Assembly: GCF_014204525.1 (NCBI RefSeq)
Contig: NZ_JACHLP010000008.1
Span: forward strand, 1-64,000
DNA from: Roseateles oligotrophus
GTDB taxonomy: Bacteria; Pseudomonadota; Gammaproteobacteria; Burkholderiales; Burkholderiaceae_C
Reading direction: 5' to 3'
DNA: 64,000 nucleotides
This document shows, piece after piece, positions 57,517-64,000 of this stretch (within the stretch, counting starts at the first letter, position 1; each line of letters opens with the position of its first letter). A model generated the notes under the pieces. It did no database searches, was not told the origin of the DNA, and saw only the letters and a list, made by a program, of their open reading frames with translations. Both the position numbers and the translations under genes were made by a program.

Positions 57517-58638
57517 TTACGCACCCTCCAATATCTTCTTGGCATCCGAAATGACCTGCTCACTGTCTTGCGTGACTATGCCATCATCATCCAAAATCTT
57601 GACTCGCACCAATGCATTAACGGCATAAGCAAACCTAGCAAGCACCATGTAAAGCGATTTATCCTGCGATGAGAAGTTATTGAAATTCAGTGGATCATCA
57701 AAAGATAGCTTAGGCCGCCCCCCTACCAAACCTGCCAAACCACGCATAAAAACATTTTTCTCTTCATATTCCTTCTGTTTAACTTTTATAGCATCTTTAA
57801 TATTCGCCGCGTCAACTTTCCTACGGCAAATCATCACTTCACCCTGAGACAACAATTCTTCGAAACGCTCCGACAACATCCGAATAACTTTTTCCAACTC
57901 TTGCGCGCGCGAGTGAATACTGCAAAGTACAGTCACGCCATTGTTAACTTGTTCAATTGCGTCGCGAATCTGGCTCTCTCGCTCAAAAGCCTCTGTCAAG
58001 GCTCGCTCTGACTTTTTAGCGGCTGACATGCCCATAACGGCAATCACCGGCCCAGCAATGGCACCACCTAAGACTGCCATTCCACCGGCCATTCCCATTC
58101 CGCCTGTCGCAAGCGAACCTCCGCCCAACCATGCCAATGTGGCATTTGTGGCAGCAACTCCGGAAAGAGTGCCGATTGCGGTTCCAGTTGACGCGACACC
58201 AATACTGGATGCAAGGCCGCCAGCACCTACCCCAGCCAATACGCCGGACGACAAGGCTCCCACCCCATCCTTGAGTAGATCCGCTGCTTTGTAGGAGCTC
58301 AACTCCATTGCAGCGATATCAGGCGAGTCAACGCGAACCTGCACGCCACCAATCTCAATAGGCGCACAAGACACGTTATTTATTTCTCTGGCAATACATA
58401 CGAACTTCGTGAGCTGTGCACTCTCTGTTTCAAGCCGCAATATACCAAGCTGCTCCAAGCCATAAGAAACCTGATCCTTCTTCAAATTAAGACGATCACG
58501 GGCGGCATTTAAGTCATGCTCCGCTCGATCCACCAATTCGCCAGCTGCTGAGTAATTTCTCTTTGCATCCAACCCTTTTTTCGCCCCAAACATACCCGCT
58601 GCCAAAGCAACACCACCAATAATAATTGGAATAGCCAT
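57517..58638 (-). CDS. Glycine-zipper membrane protein, second gene of an AT-rich operon
   Basis: 373 residues. N-terminal hydrophobic segment (IPIIIGGVALAAGMFGAKKG), a coiled region (about 28-80), then a Gly/Ala-rich hydrophobic block at about 120-205 containing STGTAIGTLSGVAATNATLA and LGGGSLATGGMGMAGGMAVL, followed by another coiled segment and a C-terminal domain. I recall this Gly-rich block as recurrent in uncharacterised bacterial proteins. Such glycine zippers can insert into membranes or form pores. It overlaps the upstream YkgJ-type stop by one base (TAATG); AAGGA is nine bases upstream. Confidence 0.8.
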   Translation of the reverse strand: MAIPIIIGGVALAAGMFGAKKGLDAKRNYSAAGELVDRAEHDLNAARDRLNLKKDQVSYGLEQLGILRLETESAQLTKFVCIAREINNVSCAPIEIGGVQVRVDSPDIAAMELSSYKAADLLKDGVGALSSGVLAGVGAGGLASSIGVASTGTAIGTLSGVAATNATLAWLGGGSLATGGMGMAGGMAVLGGAIAGPVIAVMGMSAAKKSERALTEAFERESQIRDAIEQVNNGVTVLCSIHSRAQELEKVIRMLSERFEELLSQGEVMICRRKVDAANIKDAIKVKQKEYEEKNVFMRGLAGLVGGRPKLSFDDPLNFNNFSSQDKSLYMVLARFAYAVNALVRVKILDDDGIVTQDSEQVISDAKKILEGA

Positions 58639-58928
58639 TATTTACAATCCTTAATAACAAGAGACACATAATCAAAGCCATGCTCTGCACGAAGCGCATT
58701 GCAGATAGCAACGTTTTCTTTGTAATACTCAATCAAACTCAACTTACCAGCAAAAATCTTATATGAATCATCAACGCGACAAAATTCAGGTCGATTATCA
58801 TATATTTTGCACGTAACCATATCGCCCTCAATATAAACACATGCACCGTCACCCCTATCCATATGCCGCGTTATGTCACTCCTATCAACATGTCGGCAAC
58901 ATAGCCCACAACCGTCACATGGAAACAT
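58638..58928 (-). CDS. YkgJ-type cysteine-cluster protein, first gene of an AT-rich operon
   Basis: 96 residues with the YkgJ (zinc/iron-chelating) pattern: CDGCGLCCRHVDRSD, then CVYIEGDMVTCKIYDNRPEF with further Cys. The eight or so cysteines probably bind metal. Family members are found beside very different genes and their role is unclear. Start ATG 58928 (a TTG precedes). It is co-translated with the glycine-zipper gene. Confidence 0.85.
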   Translation of the reverse strand: MFPCDGCGLCCRHVDRSDITRHMDRGDGACVYIEGDMVTCKIYDNRPEFCRVDDSYKIFAGKLSLIEYYKENVAICNALRAEHGFDYVSLVIKDCK

Positions 58929-59145
58929 CAATACCTAGCTCACTTAAAATTCATGGACAACACGCATTCAAAAAATATGCACCAGCAAGACAAAAATGTC
59001 TACCCCCGGCAGAGTCTTGGGTTTTCTAATTATGATCACCCGAAGCAGCTAGCAGGGGTCACTAACAGGGCCCCACAGCGTCAAACACACTTTCAAACAT
59101 AGATTTATTCTTATAAAAAAGCTACTTCTTGATTGGCAACGCTGC

Positions 59146-59388
59146 TCACCCAGCAGAATTCCCCCTACCCAAACTCTTAGATACCCTTACCTGCAGCCAA
59201 ACCGCCCCCAGCACCGCCAGCCATTCCCAATGACTCCACGCCAGCCCCATGGCTTTGGGGCTGTGCGTAATGGTCAAGCCTGCAGCCAAGACTACGAGTG
59301 GCCAGAACGCGTACAGCAGGATCAGCCCGAAATACAAAGCCATGGCTCCGCCGATGAGAGCCAGCAAGGGTCCCAAAATGCCTTTCAT
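59146..59388 (-). CDS. Small two-helix membrane protein
   Basis: 80 residues: two membrane segments (LLALIGGAMALYFGLILLYA and LAVLGAVWLQV region) joined by a short loop, and a basic tail (RVSKSLGRGNSAG). GGAGCG six bases before ATG supports the start. It is 20 bases after the DUF445 gene, hence last in the WYL-regulated operon. Unknown function. Confidence 0.65.
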   Translation of the reverse strand: MKGILGPLLALIGGAMALYFGLILLYAFWPLVVLAAGLTITHSPKAMGLAWSHWEWLAVLGAVWLQVRVSKSLGRGNSAG

Positions 59389-59408
59389 GTCGTCGCTCCG
59401 CGCTTGTG

Positions 59409-60692
59409 TCAGGGGAAAAATGTTGGCAGCGTCTGCAAGACCCAGCCCACCAAATACAAGCTCGCACCAATCAAGCCACCTACCACCGTGCCGCTGACGC
59501 GTATGGCTTGCAGCTCGGCGCCGACGCTTTGCTCCAACTGCTCACCCATGGCTTTGGCGTCCCAGCCGCGCACGGTGGCGCTGATATGGCGGGCCAGGAA
59601 GTCGGCCAACTCGGGCGTCATGTGCTCGGCAGCGGTTTCGATATGGGCCTCCAGCGCTTCACGCAGGGCCGGGTCTTGCAGCAGCCGGGTGCCAAAGCCC
59701 TGGGCCAAGGCGGCGATCTTTTGGCCGATGGCGGAATGCTCGTCGGCGATGTCTTTGCGCAGCCATTCCAGCAACTGGCCCCAGAGCTGGCCGAGGTAGT
59801 TGTTCAGCTCCTCATGCGCCAGCAGGCGCTGTTTGAATTGTTCGACCTGGGCGGCGAACGCAGAGTCGTTGCGCATGCGTTCGAGCAAGTTTTGCAACTG
59901 CTCATCGACGTAAGCGCGCAACTCGTGCTCAGGGCTGTTCAGCACCCGGCTCAGCAAGCCCTCGCCGGCTTCGACGGATTTTTTGCCCAGGTAGCCGTAC
60001 AGGCTGTCAGGAACGAGTTTGTCCAGCTTGGGGTATTCCGCCTGCGCCCACTCGGCGATGCGGGTGGCTGCCTGCTCGGCGCTTTGCTCACCGGCCAGCT
60101 TGCGCTTGAGCAAGCGCAACACATCGTCCAGCAAGGCCTGGTGCTGGCCGTTGCGGGTCAGGCCTTGCAGCAGAGTCAGCGCGGAGGCGTTCAGGTCCAG
60201 CTTTTTCAGCGCGTTCTTGACGCCCTCTTGCAGGGCCTGGCGTATCGGTGCGTCCGTAAGAGTGCTGAGTGCCTCGCTGGTGAAGCGCAAGGCATAGGTC
60301 GAGACCTGCTTGGCATTGCGCCCGTCAATCAGCCACCTTGCCAACAGCTCCAGCGGCTGATGCTTGCGCAGCATCGCCCTGATTTCATCTTTGCCAAAAA
60401 AACGGTCCTTGACGAAACTGGCTAACTGCTCGGCAATGCGGTCCTTGTTGGCCGGTATCACATTGCTGTGGCGGCGCAAAAATGGGATGGGCACGGGGCG
60501 GAACAGCGCCGTCACGGCAAACCAGTCGGCCAGACCGCCGACCATGGCGGCCTCGCAGGCATGGCGCAGCAAGCTGCTCAAAAAATGGGGCGGCAGCACA
60601 AAGCTGACAGCAAAGCCAGCGGCGGCGGCGCGCAGCCAGAACATGGCACGCCGCTTGCCAGCGGCCAGGGTATCGGAGGATTCAGCAGACAA
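59409..60692 (-). CDS. DUF445 family membrane protein
   Basis: 427 residues. Begins with a hydrophobic stretch and AAMVGGLADWFAVTALFRPV, the DUF445 hallmark, followed by FLRRHSNVIPANKDRIAEQL. Long helical coiled middle, and a C-terminal membrane helix (VGGLIGASLYLVGWVLQ). Function unknown; proteins of this family resemble spanning structural proteins of the envelope. The start appears to be TTG 60692; ATG 60644 is the next candidate. Confidence 0.88.
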   Translation of the reverse strand: MSAESSDTLAAGKRRAMFWLRAAAAGFAVSFVLPPHFLSSLLRHACEAAMVGGLADWFAVTALFRPVPIPFLRRHSNVIPANKDRIAEQLASFVKDRFFGKDEIRAMLRKHQPLELLARWLIDGRNAKQVSTYALRFTSEALSTLTDAPIRQALQEGVKNALKKLDLNASALTLLQGLTRNGQHQALLDDVLRLLKRKLAGEQSAEQAATRIAEWAQAEYPKLDKLVPDSLYGYLGKKSVEAGEGLLSRVLNSPEHELRAYVDEQLQNLLERMRNDSAFAAQVEQFKQRLLAHEELNNYLGQLWGQLLEWLRKDIADEHSAIGQKIAALAQGFGTRLLQDPALREALEAHIETAAEHMTPELADFLARHISATVRGWDAKAMGEQLEQSVGAELQAIRVSGTVVGGLIGASLYLVGWVLQTLPTFFP

Positions 60693-60734
60693 AACGAGGT
60701 CTCAATGCGGCTAAAAGGGAGGGGTGGGCGCTTT

Positions 60735-60941
60735 TCAGCGTCGGCTACGGAACAGGTCTTCCAGGCGCGCCAGCAAAACGGGCAGATGCCCGCGTTGGCT
60801 GTCCACCTGCGGGTCAGGGCTGGCGCAGCGCGGGCAGGCGCCCACAGGCATCCACACATCGCTGCGTTGCTCCCTGTGCCAGACATGGCCGCATTGGCGG
60901 CAGCTGGCGCGGTACACCAGAAGGCGGGGTTTGACGGGCAT
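60735..60941 (-). CDS. Small zinc-ribbon protein
   Basis: 68 residues with two CxxC pairs: CRQCGHVW and CPRCASPDP, a zinc ribbon resembling hydrogenase maturation HypA-like metal sites in spacing. Basic tail LFRSRR. It begins at ATG 60941, overlapping the WYL gene stop by four bases, so it is translationally coupled. Family not identified. Confidence 0.75.
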   Translation of the reverse strand: MPVKPRLLVYRASCRQCGHVWHREQRSDVWMPVGACPRCASPDPQVDSQRGHLPVLLARLEDLFRSRR

Positions 60942-60943
60942 GC

Positions 60944-61858
60944 TCAGCAAACCTCTTGTTCCGCGCGGGCGGATGAGATGGCATGGCCGCCGCCCGCCAG
61001 GTATTGCGAAAGCCCGGCATACAAGGCCTCACGCAGCTGCGGCGGGGAGACGATCTCCAGATGGGGAATCCACTGCCTGATGATGGGCAGGATCTGGTCC
61101 GGATGCACCACGCTGGCCCGCAGCAGCAGGTTGCCGGCCTCATCCTGCGACACCAGAGTCTGGTTTGGCAACAACATTTGTCGCTTGAAATAATGAGTTA
61201 CTTGCACTGACACTCGTATTTCTACGACGATCTCCTGCCCACCGAACCAGATGCCTTCACTGCCCTGCACGCGCTCCAGCATCGCTGCTTCGGGCTCGAA
61301 GCCCTGCCTGTGGATTTCAACGCGCCCGACCCGGCTCAGGTCAAAAGATTTCAGCAGCCCTGCCTCCACGGCCACCAGATACCAGACGCCGCCCTTGTTG
61401 ATCAGCCGGTAGGGCTGCACCTCGCGGGCTTTTTCCTTGTAGAAAAAGCCCACCAAGCGCCGCTCCTGGATGGCCAGTGCGGCAGCATCGAACACCGCGC
61501 ACCCCTGGGGCGCATGCAGGCTGAAGTCGGGCCCATGGACGACAAAAGGAGACGCGCTGCCAGCGGCAGGGTCTTGCGCGATATGCGCACGCAAATGCTG
61601 CAGCGTAGGGTCCGGGAAGAGCCCAGACAGGCCGGTAGCCATCGTCACATGCCGCAATACATCGGGGCGCACCAGGCCCAGCTTCCCACGCCGCTGCAGC
61701 AAAGGCGCAATGCGGCGCAGATCCCGGTAAATGGTGCGTTCGCTGGTATTGAATCGCTGCGCCAGCTTGGCCTTGTCGATAGGCTTTTGATCCAGCAACA
61801 ACTCGAAAATATGGCACATGCGCTCGGCAATGCCCTGCCCCTGACAACCCAAAACCAT
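60944..61858 (-). CDS. WYL-domain transcriptional regulator
   Basis: About 304 residues: N-terminal winged helix-turn-helix (LAQRFNTSERTIYRDLRRI) and a C-terminal WYL domain (PYRLINKGGVWYLVAVEAG) with the WCX extension. WYL regulators bind nucleotides or nucleic acid ligands and often control stress or phage-defence genes; the ligand here is unknown. ATG 61858 is preferred: the longer frame begins with a TTG inside a palindromic operator, making that start unlikely. First gene of a four-gene operon. Confidence 0.88.
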   Translation of the reverse strand: MVLGCQGQGIAERMCHIFELLLDQKPIDKAKLAQRFNTSERTIYRDLRRIAPLLQRRGKLGLVRPDVLRHVTMATGLSGLFPDPTLQHLRAHIAQDPAAGSASPFVVHGPDFSLHAPQGCAVFDAAALAIQERRLVGFFYKEKAREVQPYRLINKGGVWYLVAVEAGLLKSFDLSRVGRVEIHRQGFEPEAAMLERVQGSEGIWFGGQEIVVEIRVSVQVTHYFKRQMLLPNQTLVSQDEAGNLLLRASVVHPDQILPIIRQWIPHLEIVSPPQLREALYAGLSQYLAGGGHAISSARAEQEVC

Positions 61859-61892
61859 CTCTCCTGCACTCAACTTCAGTAGCGAATCTGCG

Positions 61893-61934
61893 TGACACAA
61901 ATTGTCAGACACAAAATTGACACCCAGTGTCAAT
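61893..61934. promoter_or_regulatory. Palindromic operators upstream of the WYL operon
   Basis: Two inverted repeats sharing the half-site TGACAC: TGACA-CAAAT-TGTCA at 61893-61907 and the 19-base ATTGACAC-CCA-GTGTCAAT at 61916-61934, with an extra GACAC half-site between (61908-61912). They lie 35-76 bases before the WYL ATG, the usual autoregulation position. TTGACA also reads as a -35 element on both strands. Confidence 0.75.
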
Positions 61935-62071
61935 CCGCTTCAGCCATGAAAAACAAGGAGATGGATTTTATTCCGCCCTAATTAAGAGTTATGTTTACGA
62001 ACCGGGGAACCGCGGCACAGTTCACGACTCCCAGATCGCAGTGAACTGGCCATCGGCCGGCCACTTGCCGT

Positions 62072-63037
62072 TCAATCCCCAAACGCAAAGTCCAGCACCG
62101 CCGCCGCGCCCTGCATGAACATGGCGCCGTGGTCATGGCCGGGCAGCTCGGCCAGGCTGAGCCGCAGGCCGGGCCAGTCGCTGGCGCGCAGGGCGGCACT
62201 GAAGTCGCGCGCGTTGTCCACCATGCGGTTGGCGGCCAGCCGCGCATTGCGCTCGGCCGTGCGGCTGGGGTCGGCCGCCTGCTCCAGCAGGCCCACGGCG
62301 ATGTGGACGCGGCGCTCACCGGGCGGCTTGTCCAGGGCGGCCAGCCGCGCGGCAAGGTCTTTGAGCAGAAAACGATCGCCAAACCACAACGAGGGGCTGG
62401 AGGCCCAGTAACGCCTGAACAGAGCAGGCCGGTTCAGCAATGTGTAAAGCGTGAACTGGCCGCCGTAGGAATGGCCAAAGAGGCTGAGCTGCTGAGGGTC
62501 CAGCGGTACTTGCGGCAGAACCCGAGCCAAGGTGGGCAGCAGTTCCAGCTCGATGAAGTCCAGAAAGCGCGGCGCGCCACCATGGCGCGGCGAGAGCTTG
62601 TCGCAGGGCGCGCAGTGATTGGTGGGGGTGTAATCCAAGGCCCGGGCATCCACATCGATGGGGTCGCCGCTGGCATAGCCTATGCCCAGCACCAGGCCGG
62701 GCCGGCGCCCGCTCATCTTGGCGCGGCGGAACTCGCTCCGCAGCTCGGGCCGGGCGCGCTGGGGCTCCATCAGCGCGAAGGCGGCCTGGCCGTCCAGGGC
62801 CAGCAGGGCCGGGTAGCCACGCTGGCCCGGCGCCAGCGGGCCGTCCGGCAGGCCCAGCCAGATGCGGTAGCGCTGGCCGGTGTGGCGGGATGTCAGCTCA
62901 AAGGTCTGGGCATGGTCCAGTTGAGCGGGCTGCAACTGGGGCAGCGCGGGCAATGCAGGCTCGGCCCAGGCTTGCCGGCTCGCCAGCAGGGCCAGGGTCA
63001 CGCGCAGGCTCAAGGCCAGGGATTCACGACGTCTCAT
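62072..63037 (-). CDS. Alpha/beta-hydrolase, siderophore esterase-like (IroE/Fes type)
   Basis: 321 residues with a signal-like N-terminus (LRVTLALLASRQAWA). Nucleophile in LFGHSYGGQFTLY; the catalytic His probably in LPGHDHGAMF near the C-terminus. This pattern matches the putative esterase family that cleaves ferric-siderophore esters. It follows the ABC ATPase with a four-base overlap (ATGA), fitting iron uptake. ATG 63037. Confidence 0.85.
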   Translation of the reverse strand: MRRRESLALSLRVTLALLASRQAWAEPALPALPQLQPAQLDHAQTFELTSRHTGQRYRIWLGLPDGPLAPGQRGYPALLALDGQAAFALMEPQRARPELRSEFRRAKMSGRRPGLVLGIGYASGDPIDVDARALDYTPTNHCAPCDKLSPRHGGAPRFLDFIELELLPTLARVLPQVPLDPQQLSLFGHSYGGQFTLYTLLNRPALFRRYWASSPSLWFGDRFLLKDLAARLAALDKPPGERRVHIAVGLLEQAADPSRTAERNARLAANRMVDNARDFSAALRASDWPGLRLSLAELPGHDHGAMFMQGAAAVLDFAFGD

Positions 63038-63849
63038 GCTTGCAACTCCGCTGTCATCAGGGGCACGACCAGGGGCGCGCCATCGCCCGGCGTGGCCAGC
63101 ACACGCGCCTCCAAGCCGTAGAGCTGGCGCACCAGGCCGGGGGTCACCACCTCGCGCGGCGGGCCGGCCGCCACGACCCGGCCGTCCTGCAGGGCCAGCA
63201 GCCAATCGGCATGGCGGGCTGCCGCGCCCAGATCGTGCAAGACCATCAAGATGCCGCGCCCGGCCTCGGCCAGCCGGCGCACCAGGCAGAGCAGCTCATG
63301 GCCATGGCCCAGGTCGAGGGCACTGGTGGGTTCGTCCAGCAAGAGCCAGGGGGTTTGCTGGGCCAGCACCATGGCCAGCCAGGCGCGTTGGCGCTGGCCG
63401 CCGGAGAGCTGGTCCAGGCGCCGCCCGGCCAGATCCAGCAGATCGCAATCGCGCAGGCTTTGCGCCAGTACCTGCTCGTCCTGCGCCGACCAGCGCTGCC
63501 ACAGGCCCAGCGCGGCCTGCTGATGCGGGCGCCGCCCGAAGGCCACCAGCTGAGCCACCGTCAGCCCCTCGGGCGCCAGCGCCTGCTGGGGCAGCAAGGC
63601 CAGGCGGCGCGCCCGGCTGGCCAGGGGCATGGACGCCAGCGCCTCGCCGTCCAGCAAGACCTGACCCCGTTGCAAGGGCAGCAGCCCGGCCATGCAGCGC
63701 AGCAAGGTCGATTTGCCACAGCCGTTCGCCCCCACCACGGCCATCACCTGGCCGCGCCGCAATTGCAGATCCACCCCGCGCAGGGCCGGTGTGCTGCCGT
63801 AGCCGGCGTGCAGGCCCAGGACTTGCAGGCCTTCTTTCTGAACATCCAT
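63034..63849 (-). CDS. ABC transporter ATP-binding protein, iron-siderophore/heme type
   Basis: 271 residues (FecE/FhuC-like). Walker A VVGANGCGKST, signature LSGGQRQRAW, Walker B WLLLDEPTSALD, and H-loop VLHDLG. It powers import through the FecCD-type permease encoded immediately upstream. Start ATG 63849. Confidence 0.92.
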   Translation of the reverse strand: MDVQKEGLQVLGLHAGYGSTPALRGVDLQLRRGQVMAVVGANGCGKSTLLRCMAGLLPLQRGQVLLDGEALASMPLASRARRLALLPQQALAPEGLTVAQLVAFGRRPHQQAALGLWQRWSAQDEQVLAQSLRDCDLLDLAGRRLDQLSGGQRQRAWLAMVLAQQTPWLLLDEPTSALDLGHGHELLCLVRRLAEAGRGILMVLHDLGAAARHADWLLALQDGRVVAAGPPREVVTPGLVRQLYGLEARVLATPGDGAPLVVPLMTAELQA

Positions 63850-63857
63850 CTCGCTCT

Positions 63858-64000
63858 TCACTCCCCATCCTCCCGGCCGGCATCCCGCAACAACAGCCAC
63901 AACAACACCGGCCCGCCCAGCATGCCGCTGAGCACACCGGCCGGCAGCTCTACCGGTGCCAGCAGCAGGCGGCCCAGCAGATCGGCCAGCAGGGTCAAAG
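63858..64000 (-). CDS. Partial FecCD-family permease (C-terminus)
   Basis: 47 codons enter from the right edge and end at TGA 63858: [20 protein letters not shown], then [16 protein letters not shown]. This is the well-conserved C-terminal helix of FecCD siderophore permeases (ELPVGxxTAxxGxPxFxxLL). Nine bases separate it from the ATPase start. Confidence 0.88.
   Translation of the reverse strand, partial: LTLLADLLGRLLLAPVELPAGVLSGMLGGPVLLWLLLRDAGREDGE

Noticed and set aside
58841-59029. Short + strand frame upstream of the AT-rich operon
   Set aside because: It overlaps the YkgJ-type gene antisense and lacks a ribosome site and coherent composition.
1-64000. tRNA, rRNA, CRISPR arrays, prophage structural genes
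   Set aside because: None could be seen by eye. A tRNAscan-SE and PHASTER-type search would settle it, but nothing in the protein content suggests them.

Overview
This is a GC-rich, gene-dense chromosomal segment of a betaproteobacterium, most likely a Burkholderiales member of the Roseateles/Rubrivivax/Leptothrix group. That placement is inferred from gene content: the divergent rluC-gph and rne loci with a long rne leader, a short Fis of 77 residues between dusB and purH, a FabR-type regulator divergent from a ferredoxin reductase/desaturase pair, a PEP-CTERM surface protein, a phasin and alanine-rich low-complexity proteins. No rRNA, tRNA, CRISPR array or complete transposon was seen.

Layout. 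1-0.1 kb: what looks like the end of an insertion sequence cut by the window edge. 0.4-9.4 kb: secreted and degradative functions (PIG-L/lectin/FG-GAP lipoprotein, chitin-active LPMO, S9 peptidase), a histidine phosphatase, an SRPBCC protein and an unusual receiver-like protein. 9.8-19.2 kb: an alanine-rich membrane protein whose stop codon overlaps that of argJ, a PEP-CTERM protein with a large internal duplication, a glutamine amidotransferase, an exported TPR-CHAT protein, and an orphan PEP-CTERM tail that looks like a gene relic. 19.2-29.4 kb: one minus-strand high-affinity potassium locus: a 32-residue membrane ORF, kdpF, A, B, C, then a TorF-type porin, CorA, kdpD and kdpE, headed by a direct-repeat motif spaced like a KdpE box. 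29.5-36.6 kb: sppA, a Rieske protein, gph and rluC leftward, and rne rightward. 36.6-43.4 kb: selO-msrA, then a desaturation module (FabR regulator, palindromic operator region, ferredoxin reductase, desaturase), a GlxA-type regulator and an isochorismatase-family hydrolase. 43.5-51.8 kb: a two-domain fatty acyl-CoA reductase divergent from a phasin (both point to storage lipid), M32 carboxypeptidase, YqaA, and dusB-fis-purH.

51.8-59.1 kb holds most of the accessory content. Directly after the purH terminator lies a less GC-rich stretch of small minus-strand genes (membrane protein, lone RES-domain protein, 77-residue protein) with 7-bp inverted core-like sites reminiscent of integron cassettes, ending at a second terminator-like sequence. 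After DUF2277, LysE and a GMC oxidoreductase pair comes a conspicuously AT-rich three-gene operon at 57.0-58.9 kb: a YkgJ-type cysteine-cluster protein, a glycine-zipper membrane protein and a coiled-coil protein, with junctions of one base or less. This is the best candidate here for an undescribed system; its function is unknown.

59.1-62 kb is a WYL-regulator operon (WYL protein, zinc ribbon, DUF445 protein, small membrane protein) preceded by strong palindromic operators. The window ends in an iron-siderophore-type uptake operon (permease fragment, ATPase, esterase).
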